From NCBI GenBank assembly GCA_037127255.1, contig JBANSL010000018.1, positions 17,891,175 to 17,955,174 of the forward strand: a stretch of 64,000 bases of DNA, written 5' to 3'. Origin of the DNA: Persicaria tinctoria (taxonomy: Eukaryota > Streptophyta > Magnoliopsida > Caryophyllales > Polygonaceae). Positions 36,408 through 48,186 of this stretch are shown in pieces. Made by a program: the position numbers and the translations under genes. Within the stretch, counting starts at the first letter, position 1. Every line of letters begins with the position of its first letter. Below the pieces are notes generated by a model. The model had not been told where the DNA came from, made no database searches, and saw only the letters and a list, made by a program, of their open reading frames with translations.

Positions 36408-39400
36408 AAAAGAGAACAACAATGAACATCAATGAACCTTGCATACGCATAGCCAATTGAGAATACATTTACACATACTTATCAAACATCAAATGCATCC
36501 CATTTAGGCCTTTCGGATTAGCTAGTAACCTCACCAATAATATATATGTTAAGTTACAAACATAATTTACATGAATATGCGTGAGCAAAACATTGTGTAA
36601 TTGTCAATGTCACTTTCTAAAATGATTATTTGATTTCAAAAAATATATTCTAAAATGATTATTTAAAAAAAAAAAGATGGATCAAGTGGAAAGTTTTTGC
36701 CGTTCTTCTATGCTAGTTTTCCTCACAATTTGAAGCTCTTGAGTCTTGCATTGCAAAAAGATGTCCTGAGATATTTGACAGAACAAATGCCTGTGAACTT
36801 GGTCTCGCGAGTTCGTAATAAGGCATCAAAGACATTTGGTTTGACATGTTCAATTCATGTATACCCATTTGTCAAAATACCAAAGAATATAAGCAAATAA
36901 CTAAGCACAAAAAAAAACATTTGTAGTGTTATGCATAATTCTCATACTCAAAGACCATCTCAATTTTAGGTTTGAAAGTTTGTTTTGATTTCTCTAAACC
37001 ATCAATTTTTCTTATGTCTACTGCCTAGGGGTGGATGTCAATCGACTTTAACGTACTAAACAAAATATTTAACATGTCAATTTTCTACTAACGCATTGTC
37101 CATGTTTCTTATTGATCTTTGAAATATTTGGTTATCATGGTGAAATACTCTTTTCTTGAGATGATCAATATTTTAAATTTGACAAAGAAAAGTAAACAAC
37201 CACTTCCACTCATCTCCTAAAATCCGTTCTAATTGAAGGCAAAGAAAAGAAACCTTATATTTTTTTACTTAAGAAAATTGAGTTCGGATCTTCTATGATA
37301 CTTTATCTATTATACATCATGTTACATTTTTTAAATTGGTCTAAATTATAAACCGATTTGATAAAGATACCTTAAGTTTAAATGTATAAACCCTATATAG
37401 CTAAAGAATAAAAAAATGATATGTAGTGTGTTTTTTATAATGTCTTAGACCCTTAATTAAAAAAGGTACTCTATGTTTAAGTGTATAAACCCTAAGAGGC
37501 CAAAACATTAAAAAAATATGTTATACCTCCCAAATTAGTTTAAATCATAAATCAATTTCAATAAGGTCCACTTTATAAATAAACTTTAAATTCAATTATT
37601 TGAAATATTAAATACTTAGATGCATTTCATCGAACACCTCATGGACAATGATATAAACCTATCAAATAGCAATTTTTAACCTTTTATTTCACTTGAATAA
37701 CACCAATATCCGATGACGAAATTTGATCAATAATTATAATCTTCAATATTTTCACAAATTTTATCAATGGAGTAAACAATTTATGCAATGCTATCTAAAT
37801 ATTCTGCCCAAAAAATATTCCAATCAAGATATCTTGGAACCCTTGTCAAAGCCCCAGGCTTAAATATATGATGGGTTGAGCATCGAGTATTTTCGGGGTT
37901 TTTTTTCTTCCCATTGTATTTAATATTGAAAATCAATTTCACAACCATTATAGATTTCACACCATTCTTGTGAAATGAGTTGTAGAAAATGAATGATTTA
38001 TGTTGTTACTCGTTTTAAGGTCGTGTGTATTTTAATCGGAGCTCAATTACTCAATCTTTCCCTCTAATAGACTATTCTTCTAATTGTGTTGTAATCGGCT
38101 ATAAGTACCTCTGGCCACATAAAGGAAGAAGAAAATCATATATGAAAAATGAGAGTTATAAAAATGGAACATCCATCTAAAACTAATTCAAGTTTCTCTA
38201 AAGCATTTTCTCAAACATCTTGTATATATGTATTACTACTACATATGCATAAAACCATGGTTCCAAGAGTTTTCAAAAATCCACTATGTTTCTTACCAGC
38301 TTACTCATTCTTTTAATAACGTTTCAAGAGAAGTAGCTAGAATCAATAATCTTACCAAGAAGTAACTATAATTCAAGCATCCAATTCCTGATCTTTCTCG
38401 ACCGAAATTCCTATCTAAGTACTTGTGATTAAACATAGATATGGTTGAGTGACTCTTTTTGTTCAAATGAGTTGAAATTAAAAAAAAAATAGCATCCCCA
38501 CTTTTGTGGGTTTGACAAATTCCAAGTACATATAATTTTCCATCAAATAGAACAAAACCCTAATTCCACGTAAATGTAACTTCAACTCCCATCAATAAAT
38601 CTCATAACGAATCAATCCATATAGTCAAATATAAAAGAAAATAAAATTTTAGATCTCACAATCAATTTATCACATTTCTTAAAAACCCTAATTTCAGAAC
38701 AATAAATAAAACTCAAATTGATACACATACCCATGAACATCATCAAATCCAATCAAAAAATCCCCGAATTCCAACTCCCTAAATCCACAAATTCTAGAAT
38801 TTTTAAATGAAATCTAGAACTCATACCTATTGGTGCAAATTACCCTTCACTTGCGATGTCAACCTCACGCCACCTATGCTAGCCAGTTGCTTGTTCATTG
38901 GCTACAACGTCACCGACATTTTCTACGACACTACCCTCCTTTGTCTTCTCGCCTTCGCAAGCTTCATCATCCTGACCTCTACGTCCACCACGAATCCATG
39001 AGGACAAATCTCTAATCATTTATAATTCTCAAAGGGTGAAGTGTTGAAGCAATATGTTTAGAGAATTAGACAAATTAATGAATTTGAGACTTGAAACAAG
39101 GAAGTCTTGGGACAACACATGTGACACACGACACAAAAGTGCTTCAAGGACACCATGTTAGTGATCTCAGCTGGAACTTTTCCATTTGGGCTATTTTCCC
39201 TAAAATTCAATAACTCCAACTTATGAGATTATCGAATTTCCTTAGAATGGAACCTTGTAAATGTTTTACAGATAGCATGTTGTTACAACAACAAAGGAGA
39301 AGGTATTAAAAAACAGAGAAAAAGGTAAAAAAAAAAACACGAATTCTTTCAAAATTCTAAAGGCTTCAACTGATAGATAAGAAAGATTTTTTCTCTCATA

Positions 39401-40065
39401 AAAACACGTAGCAAAATGCTAAATCCATTTAAAAAGTGATTTGACTTGTGTGTAAGAAACGAAGTGATCAGAGTGTTGACTCTCTAAGTCATCGAGGTTG
39501 CCAAGCTTAGATAATCAGCTAAAAAGGTAGGTGATTAGCCCTTAAAAGGTTAGAAAACATTTACCCAAAAATATCTAGAGCAAGAGCCACTTCTTCTTCT
39601 TTTGGTGCTTTAAGAATATGATTAGACAAAAGATTTAACCTGCGGTTAACTTACATGGATCATAAAGTTCAAAAACTAAAATAAAACTTGTGAAAAATGG
39701 GAAAAGTTTAATTTTTTGAATGGTGTAAACGTCAATCTTCATTCAAAATCTGAAACAATAGAAACTTTTCTAAAAATGTCTATTATAGGATTTATGGTTG
39801 AAGTCGGTGAGTCAATGTATATGCTTGGATATGATCATCATCTCTTGCTTTGATTTGATGAAGAGAGAATTTTTCATCATCTCTTGAAACTAAGAGGATC
39901 AAAAAATTGAAACACGTAACCAATTTTGATGTCCAGTATTATTTTCTGCCGTCTTTTGTCATTTCTCAAATTATATATCATATATCTGATTTGTTTCCTT
40001 TCCCTAAAACTGGATAACATTGCTTTTATGGACATGAAGAAATATTAATAAGCACATGTGAAGCG
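36020..40065. other. Long AT-rich region without recognised genes
   Basis: About 4 kb of AT-rich sequence. It contains the (TA)n run at 36350-36404 and, near 37.35-37.5 kb, a twice-repeated phrase around tttaa.tgtataaaccct. Open frames at 36697-36900 and 38807-39015 have no domain I recognise and lack gene context. Confidence 0.5.
36350..36404. repeat. (TA)n microsatellite
   Basis: Uninterrupted TA run of about 27 units. Confidence 0.95.
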
Positions 40066-41405
40066 TTAAACAACCCATAAGTTAACAATTGCACATTTTA
40101 TGTCATGCACTCTCAACAACATATTGGCTGCATGTATTCCTTGGTAAGTGTTATCAGACAAAACAGAATATAACTTAACATAAATGAGTAGTTGTGATTT
40201 GTCATAAACCATAGATAATCCAATGCCTTCAACAGCTTCACTACGGAGAAAGACATCAAGAAATGTTAAAGGTTCACGGTTCACCTCCATTTTCCATATC
40301 TTGGTATAATACCTGCACAAGTGCACAAATCTTCAGCATAAAGAAACATCATCTGCAACATTAAATTAGCTCTCGAGTGGTTGAAACTTACTAACAACAA
40401 TAAGCAAGAGGAGTAAAAAGGAACAAAAAAGAGGGAAAAAACACAAACTATAAGCAAAATCCCTGAAATTAGATCAGGACCAATCGGAATTGACAGTTGA
40501 GGTAACAACTGTCTCTATGGTTCTTGCTATCTTCCTACATATATGTACATTGCAGGACTGCATTGGTGTCACCTTCGAAGGTCCAGACCCAGGACTCCAG
40601 GAGTATCCTTTCCTTTGGCTTCATAACCTGCAAAAGGTTCACAGGGAAACTCAATTCCAATTTAAACTTGGAATGTACTCACATGTAACATTAGTTATCA
40701 ACAACTGCAATATGAGGAATTTGCGTTTTCGAGTCTTACTTATCGAAAAGACATTCGTATAGGTTCCATCCATTTTGCTTCTCTTTAATGGGCTAATCTC
40801 TTCCTTCCAGAACCTTCTCTTCAAGCCTAACACATTCTATTTTTCACACCTTGCAGAAACGTTGATGTTAGCTCCAAAAAGATGAATTGTGTCACCAAAA
40901 CAAAGTTGAATTTGGACATTTTTGCTTGAAAACGACTATATACATGTTGTGTACAATTCAATCCGGAAAACTGAATGAATCCTCACCAAACGTAGGGCTG
41001 TTTTCCATCGTCTTCATCTTCTTAGGGTTGATCTGAGGGCTTACCGTGACCCCAACCCCATCTCCGATGTGTAAGCTCTTATCAAGGGTGTCGAATTCCC
41101 CAGGATCATGTGCTCCTACGAAGCAGAGCAATTTATTCAAATCCATGCCTCAATTTATAGTTGTTCCTGCTCAATCATCTAAAAACCTATCCTGAACAAT
41201 AAAAGTCACAATTTTTATTCCAATTCGAGCTCCAAAATCACGCGAAAGAGAGAGGAGAGAAGGATAAGAAAGTCGTACTCTTGGGGTCGGATTTGGAGAG
41301 CTTGCCGTCGATGAGGGGGGCGGGGGAGCCTCTGGTGTCGGTGGAGAGGCCGCATGAGGAGAAGAAAGAGAGAAGGAACTCCAAGTGACGGAGAAAACCA
41401 TTTTC
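40066..41405 (-). pseudogene. Remains of an unidentified multi-exon gene
   Basis: Several stretches on the minus strand look coding. 41380-41276 reads GLSTDTRGSPAPLIDGKLSK in one frame and joins in phase, over a GTACGA donor and a CTTCGTAG acceptor, to 41115-41046 (AHDPGEFDTLDKSLHIGDGV), which ends at a GTAAGC donor. Further pieces occur near 40.93-40.84 kb (QIQLCFGDTIHLFGANINVS), 40.62 kb after a TTTTGCAG acceptor (VMKPKERILLESWVWTFEGD) and 40.32-40.07 kb (MEVNREPLTFLDVFLRSEAV). I cannot name the family. The first exon has no ATG in the frame that continues (an upstream TAA precedes it), so the gene may be truncated or start elsewhere. Confidence 0.4.
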
Positions 41406-41734
41406 AACTTGGAATTGCGAGGAAGCAGTTTAAGGAGAAAATCAATTTCAACTTGGAATTGGTACTGGGAGCAGTTGAATCTATGGAGAGAATGTGGGTT
41501 GGGAGAAAGGCGGAAAAGTTGGCTACTTAATTTTGCTCAGTAAAGACACGTGGCTCATCCTTCAACTTAGATTGCTAGACTTCTCCATTGTGTGGCCCCA
41601 TGAGATCTTCTCTTTGACTCAAGACTTCGTGTTCTTATCCGCAATTACACAGGACAAAGATACAGTTAAAAAAAAGGTTCACCAAAACAAATCTAAATAA
41701 AATCATTAAATTACTCATCTTGATGGAAAATAAC

Positions 41735-41847
41735 TATTCCCTTGAATATGTAAATAAAGAACGGTCATTCTGGGGTTCGAACCGGAGACCTATGGGTACT
41801 ACCCACAAGTTCTTTCCGGTGAGCCATTCCGGAATGGTTAAAAAAAA
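41735..41847 (-). mobile_element. tRNA-derived SINE-like insertion
   Basis: On the minus strand it begins near ccattccggaatggctcacc with an A-box-like TGGCTCACCGG, followed about 40 nt later by a perfect B-box GGTTCGAACCC, the internal RNA polymerase III promoter layout. Block C shows the uninterrupted site between gaaaataa and atgt..ccac, so the insertion came after the duplication. Confidence 0.6.
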
Positions 41848-42040
41848 ATGTCCCCACCAGAGCACAAAAATGTTCCCGCCAAAAGCATCCTGATGGAAAT
41901 TTCCCATGAGTTGTCACCGGATACTTGTTGTTTTTTTCCCAATCTAAGACAATAGACCAACATATTCACGTGGCTCAATCGAACATACCCAAAAATAGTA
42001 GGGATCAATATAGAAAAAGCTATATATACATAAGCTTTAA

Positions 42041-42461
42041 GACAATCCGCATTAGTGAATCCCCTTCCCAGACTCATAACTTACTTTTTCAGTTCCATAT
42101 CACCTTACAAACCCCATTTCAGATTTTTATTTTTTCACCCTCATTCATGAACCCTAACTTTGGACTCATAACTTACTTTTTTTTCCCTCTAAACATATAC
42201 AAAGTGAGTGTCTATGTGTATGTAATATGAAATTACATTAAAATATATAATTTTTAAAAAAAATTATAATATAAAATGACCGAAACATCCAATTTAAGGC
42301 AATGATGCATGTCCTCGGTATTGACGCCATAAACCTCACCTTTTTAAGATTCATCTACACGCACTCTTCCCCTTGGGTTCATGCTTTTTCTTTTTTTTTT
42401 ACCCCATTTTTTGTGATGTGGCAGCTCTTATACACCTCCGGGTGCACCACTGCGGATGGTC
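42041..42461. mobile_element. PIF/Harbinger (Tourist-like) MITE
   Basis: Ends are inverted (GACAATCCGCATTAGTG on the left, CACTGCGGATGGTC on the right) and TTAA flanks both sides (42037-42040 and 42462-42465). The corresponding place in block C (about 26211-26230) reads cataagctttaaaagctttg without the insert. About 420 bp, no coding region. Confidence 0.72.
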
Positions 42462-42929
42462 TTAAAGCTTTGTAAACATAAATATTCACCTTGTTCACGG
42501 GCATAAATTAGATGCCCGAGTTCGATAATTTTCTTTTATTCGAATTTCTTATTTATTTTTTACTATTCTAATTTTCTTATATATATTCCACTATTTTTCT
42601 TTCCTTTATTTACAACCTCTTTAATTATCCTAAATGTAATTGTCACATTATTTCAAAATATTTAGATCAATTTATTTTAAACTTTGATAATTACGGTAGC
42701 ATTTTAATATTTTCAAACAATTTGTAGTATAAAAAGTATTATTGTCAATTTTTGAAAATAATAATAATTTGTATATTTATTTATAATTATAAAATTTTCT
42801 ATTAAGGTGATCAAAAAACTATTATTGAGTAAATATCTTTTGTTCTAATGCGTAGTTTTGTGTGATTTTTCATTTTCTATTATTTTTGAGAAATATTTTT
42901 ATTACTTTAATTTCACAAAATTATTGGCA

Positions 42930-43090
42930 CAACCTTCCTCTACAGCGCTTAGGGTGTGGTACGGTGTCACTGGTGCAGTAGTAGTACCCACATTGCCTCC
43001 GCTGGGATGGAGGAGGACGGCACCCGCGACTAAGCCGTGACCAGAAGACGGCCCTTCAACATCCGGCTTGAAATCCCTGTTGTCCATGGA
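42930..43090 (-). other. Conserved short segment of unknown nature in block D
   Basis: A GC-richer patch in AT-rich surroundings. The minus frame reads MDNRDFKPDVEGPSSGHGLV and on to about 43 further residues. The same patch in block C (26.69-26.85 kb) has small indels that break the frame. It may be an old exon or transposon piece; I do not recognise it. Confidence 0.3.
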
Positions 43091-43334
43091 GCTCCAGAAT
43101 CGGCATTAGGAGATAGGCAGGCAGACTAAACATAGGCTTGATTTCCTTTCTAGCCACCATCTAAAAATATAAGGCAACATAGGCAAAGTTCCAAGATCAT
43201 ATTGCTGTCATATAGACAAATTAACTGCCCTAAAAACCGTTACTAGAGTACTGGTTAGTTGTAATCCCAAAAGAACCAGTAAATGCACATCAACTACTCG
43301 ACTACGATGAGGCTGAGGGATAACATTTCTGAGC

Positions 43335-45213
43335 TCATCCCCGGTTGCAACAAGCTAAAACCGACGCCTCGTTGATGATGGGATAACACACGAAAGATGC
43401 TATGCCACAGAGATTCACGTCCTTCTTGATCTTCATGAATCCGCCGTCTCCCCATAACGGACCCCAGCAAGTATGGATTTCCCAATACAGCACCCCATTA
43501 GGAGCGACTCCATGGCCTTTCACATTCACTGTAAAAACCGGCTCTTTTCCTGACTCTACAGTCAACACTCCCTGGTAGTGGCAGAACAGTTAATGGGGTA
43601 GGTAACGCACACACATACATAATATACATTTGAGTCTTGGTATTGAAAACATATGTTGAACACTTGCTGACTTACCCCTCTGTAGTTCTTGAAATCAGCC
43701 CCACGAGCATCAATGAACGCGCAGATCATAGGAATCTTCGCAACCTCGTCTACCAAAGCCTCCTCGTCGTTGGGGGGAAGCACACAATATCCATCAATTG
43801 TCGCTTTTGGTCCATCCATCTGGGTAGTAAATAGTAAGCGTTTAGTTCTTTTTCCATGAAATTTATCACAATTGTGAAGAACAAAGAATATACTAAATCA
43901 TGATCAGATGATCTGCCATACATTGCCTTGATTATAATCATCCTCCGTTGAGATGCCACCCGATTCCTTGATATGGTCGTAAAACTGCAGCATTTGGGCT
44001 GGGGAAGCACCTGTATCATGTCCAAGGAACATTAGTTGACATAACTGATGGATCGAAGGAATCCTTAACAAGGAAACTAAAAAGCCTGTTAGTTGTTACC
44101 CATGTGCCTTTTTTCGAACTCCAATGTGGTCATGTCCGAAAACTGGTTAAGCCCAAGCTTGTAAATGTTGTCCTTCTTGTTCTCGGAATGGATGTACTTC
44201 ACATTCTCCTTGAACAGAGTGAACCTCTTGAGCTTCTCATTGGGGCTCCTTGACACCCCGTAGCGGGTCATCCAGAGCTTATAAAGGCGCTGAAGGGTCT
44301 TATCAGACTCCAAATCGCTGTCCTTAATATCAAGATGCTTGAAGTTCACGTTGTTCGCTGAAGTGTGAGTGCTTTCGAACTCCTCAGGTGTCATGTCCGA
44401 AAACTTGTTAAGCATGAGCTCGTAAGGGAAGTTGCCAGTCTTGTTCTCCGAATGGATGTACTTCGCGTTCTCCTTGAACGCCGGGAACCTCTTCTGCTTC
44501 TCTTCGACGCTCCTAGACATATCGGCGTGTGTAATCCAGCGCTCATAGAGCCCCCAAAAGGCCTCATCTGACTCCACATCACAGTCCTTGATCTCCAGAT
44601 ATCGAATGCTCGCATCAACTACAAGGGGAAGTTGAATGCCTCAATTTAACAGTCATAATTTTGATGTAATGCAGAAAACAAGATTCAACTTGACATTGTA
44701 AAGACCATTATCCCTAAAATTGATGAACACAAAAGACAAGAACTTCGAGAGCAAAAAGCCCTAAAATTCTAAATCGACAGTTCTATGAGCGTAGTAGATG
44801 AGAGTCATGAGACCTGAAATTCGCACAAAACTGGAGAAGGAAATCTGAAACTAAACAAAACTAATTAGGATTTTGGAGGCATTGCCTTCAATTCCAAGAA
44901 ACCAAAATTTGACACAGGAACAAAGCAACATCAAATTGGAAACTCCAGAGTAAACTAAACAAAATTGATCAAACACAAGCACGAAAATAGAGAGGAAATC
45001 GGAAAATGAAGCAAAAATAAAAGGGAAAGGCGTTGCCTTTAAGAAGAAAGGTAGGGAGTTGAACTTACAAGCCCTTGGCATGGCCTCCGGCGAGGAAGGA
45101 GGGGGAGGGAGTGCAGCGGAGAGAGAGTCGAGCTGAAGAGATGATCCAGACTGGGAAACTGGAATGGGAGAGTCGGGAATCTTTGGCGGTGACGATGACG
45201 ACGAACTCTCCAT
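43335..45213 (-). CDS. Copy D: double-I29, active-site-less papain-like protein
   Basis: Exons 45213-45069, 44618-44100, 44010-43922, 43819-43676, 43571-43335; 377 residues, phases 1, 1, 0, 0, no stop or frameshift. Leader of 48 residues (MESSSSSSPPKIPDSPIPVS...), no signal peptide or membrane segment. Exon 2 has I29 domain 1 (about 60-125, EEKQKRFPAFKENAKYIHSE and LNKFSDMT) and I29 domain 2 (about 140-205, NEKLKRFTLFKENVKYIHSE and LNQFSDMT). Exons 3-5 give the C1A remnant (SGGISTEDDYN, TIDGYCVLPPNDEEAL, CAFIDARGADFKNYRG, CWGPLWGDGGFMKI, LCGIASFVCYPI). No catalytic Cys region; the His position reads FTVNVKGHG and the Asn position reads IHTCWG (Thr), so the triad is wholly lost. The intact frame after duplication suggests selection on a non-enzymatic product. 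The telobox of the other copies is changed to AAATCCTAA here. Confidence 0.8.
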
Positions 45214-46659
45214 TTTCTTCTTCAATGGGAGTTGGGAGCGATTTCTTGCCGGTGATTTTCAGACAATGGAGAATGAAAGCGATTTTTTAGGATTTTGATT
45301 TTTAAAGAAGAAGCTTCCTTGTACGGACTACGGAGTACTCTACTTTGGGGTAAATTACAGAATCTGCCCTTAAAATATAGAATTTTTTAAAAAATCACCA
45401 TCAAATAAGTGTGTATATTAGGAGCTTGAAATTTGGGTTGCATTAGTCGTATGTTTTCTAATGAAAAGATGTATTCGATGAAAATTAGATGCTGAAAAAA
45501 TGGATACCCCCTCCCATCAAAAATATATATTTTTAAATTTTTTCTCAAGAAATTACTAGTATGATTCCGGCGCCATGACACGTTTTTTTTAAACTAAAAT
45601 ATTATATATAAAAAATATTATAAAATAGTAATAAATGTTAAGATAAAAATCACAAAAAAAACTTTACAACAAATGTATCTTATAATTATCCCATAAATTT
45701 TTTTAAAAAAATCTTATATAAAATATAATACATAAATATAGATATTTTAAATTACTCGGTAATAATAATATCAATATCACTATAACATTGTTTAAATGTG
45801 ATGTGGCATGATCAATAGTTATATTCAATGTTTTGAATTTAGCCCAATAGTTAGTAAATAAATTTGATTTAAGCTCAATAGTTATATTAGATTGAATTCA
45901 ATGTTTTGAATTAATCTCAATACTTAGTAAAATTTTTAAAAAAGAATTAAAGGAAAAAAGGAGAATTAAATAAAATCAAAGAAAACTGGAAAATAAATAA
46001 TTGGTCAAGACACTTAAAATGTCTCGAAGATTGATACATCATCCTAAACTCTTCTAAATTAAGAGTTTATATAGATAGGTAGTAAAATTAAATAAAAAGA
46101 ATTAAAGGAAAAAAGGAGAATTAAATCAAATCAAAGAAAAATGGCCAAAAAAAGGGGGGCAAATTGTGAAAAATAGCATGAACTTTATGTGTAGTTACGT
46201 TTAATAGCATGAACTTTCAAATTTTTAAAAATAATCACCAGCTTTGGTTCTGGTTGCAATAAATGACACGACTTTTTTTTAAAAAATATCACATCTTATT
46301 AACATTCTTTGTAGAAAAAAAATCACCCAATTTTCAATTTTTTTTAAAATGCCCATATTTCATTTATAAAAATAACCAATTTCATTTTTAATTTTAAAAG
46401 ATATAATTTATTTTACAAAACACTACTTTTTCCCTTTTTTCTTAAAAGAATACACTCATTGTTTACACCCGGTTAAAAAAAGAACTAATTTTAATTTCTG
46501 CATAAACTCAGTTTTTTTTCCATAAAATTAAATAATAAGTAATGTCTTTAAAATGAAAAATGAGTGTCTTAAAAAGATACCAATTCAATTATATTTAAAA
46601 ATGATGTTTTTTGAAAAATTGAAATTGAGTTTATAAACATGAAAATTGTTTTTTTTTAA

Positions 46660-47428
46660 GGAAAAATGACTCAAAATAATACCAACTATGAGATATGAAC
46701 CAAAAATAATACAAACTAAAAAAAGTCTCAAAATAATACAAACTATCCACCCATAAACCAAAAATAATACAATCTTTAAAATCAACCAAAAATAATACAA
46801 ATAATGAAATTTGGAATTTAAATAATACAAACTTTTGAACTTAAATTAGGATAAGATTTTAAATAAAATTTTATTTATAAAAATTTTAAAAAAAATCTGT
46901 AAATATTCATACTTTGCACAAATCCACCTTTTATAATTTAAATGCATCAAACCCACTATTTGGTTGTCCAACTTTGTATAATACAACCCAATTTTTAGAA
47001 TTTACGCAAAATTACATGAATTCTAGGATATGATTCCTTTTTTTTTTTGAATAATTATGGATAAAGTGGATGTGATTTTATTTAATTTCAAAATAAAAGT
47101 GATTTTTTTTGTAAAGTTGAATAAATATATAGTGGTTTTGGTGTATTTAAAAATAAAGGGGGTGCATTTGTGCAAAGTGTGACTATATACACATATTTTT
47201 GTAATTTTATTAAATAATATTTTGTTTTAATTCTTATCCTAGTCCAACTTCAAAAGTTTGTATTATTTTGAGATAAAAGTTCATAGTTTGTATTATTTTT
47301 AGTTGAATTTAAAGTTTGTATTATTTTTGGTTTATGGATGGATAGTTTGTATTATTTTGAGACTTTTTTTAGTTCGTATTATTTTTGGTTCATAAGTGAT
47401 AGTTGGTATTATTTTTAGTCATTTTTCC
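46660..47428. mobile_element. Nested fold-back element, middle level
   Basis: Left end ggaaaaatgactcaaaataa, right end ttatttttagtcatttttcc. The arms are built of repeated aataatacaaact / agtttgtattatt units over about 170 bp on each side. It is wholly contained in the outer element and contains a third inverted repeat. Confidence 0.75.
46886..47215. mobile_element. Nested fold-back element, inner level
   Basis: Inverted words tcatactttgcacaaatccacc on the left and gcatttgtgcaaagtgtgac on the right, with further pairing (ggttgtccaactttgt / acaaagttg..). Boundaries are approximate. Confidence 0.55.
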
Positions 47429-48186
47429 TTTTTTTAAGAAGAAAATTGTGAGTGGGTTTAATAAAACAATGGAAAATGTGATTTGTTTGTAAACAAAATG
47501 TTAATAAGGGGTGTACTTTCAAAATAAAATGATCACAACCACCCTTCAAAGTTGGTGATTATAATAGAATTTTCAAAAGTTGGTGCGACCTAATGCAATC
47601 ACTCCAAAAGTTCATGTTATTTTTTGCAATTTGCCCCCCAAAAAATGATTGTTCAAAACTCCTAAAATATCTCTAAGATTGACACATCATCCTAAAATTT
47701 AAAAAAAAATATGAGAATTAAAAAAAGGAGAATTAAATAAAATCAAAGAAAAATGGCAAAAAAAAAAGATTGGTCAAAACTCATAAAATGTCTCTAAGAT
47801 TGACACATCATCCTAAACTCTTCTAAATTATGAGTTTATATAAATAGATAGATATAGATATAGATAGTTAGTAAAATTAAAAAAAATAAAGGAAAAAGAA
47901 CAAAAAAGGATAATTAAATAAAATCAAAGAAAAATGGCAAAAAAAAAAATGATTGGTTAAGACTCCTAAAACGTCTCTAATATTGACACATCATCCTAAA
48001 CTATTCTAAATTAAGAGTTTATATAGATATAGATATAGATAGATAGTTATATAGATTGAATTCAATGTTTTGATTTAAGCACAATAGCTAGTAAATTTTT
48101 TTTTAAAAAGAGAGAATTAAAGGAAAAAGAAGAAAAAATGAGAATTATATAAAATCAAAGAAAAATGACAAAAAAAAAAAAAAGTG

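Larger units (their letters stand above)
41569..45422. repeat. Recent segmental duplication, block D
   Basis: Near-identical to block C (25864-29183). It is longer because of a SINE-like insertion at about 41735-41847 and a MITE at 42041-42461, both absent from C. It carries intact papain-like copy D. Confidence 0.9.
46154..47639. mobile_element. Nested fold-back element, outer level
   Basis: Terminal inverted repeats: ggggggcaaattgtgaaaaa on the left, ttttttgcaatttgcccccc on the right, continuing with imperfect pairing for over 100 bp (agttcatgctatt, cacc.actttg). About 1.49 kb. A second inverted-repeat element sits inside it. Confidence 0.75.
45556..48027 (-). mobile_element. Helitron-like composite array
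   Basis: On the minus strand the 3' end is a CATGGCGCC-type hairpin followed by CTAG|T at 45559-45556. The 5'-type word A|TCTATATAAACTC(TTAATTT) occurs at about 46073, 47837 and 48027, each next to the same block (gattgacacatcatcctaaactcttctaaatt and gaattaaaggaaaaa words). It is either one Helitron with multiplied 5' ends or tandem copies. Related interior sequence continues to about 48180. The fold-back element at 46154-47639 is inserted within it. No coding region. Confidence 0.55.

Noticed and set aside
40066..40326. Resemblance of DNTYQGIHAANMLLRVHDI to the C-terminal helix of CCT/TCP-1 chaperonins.
   Set aside because: Only a few residues fit, the conserved chaperonin ATP and hinge motifs are absent, and the surrounding exons do not look like a chaperonin.
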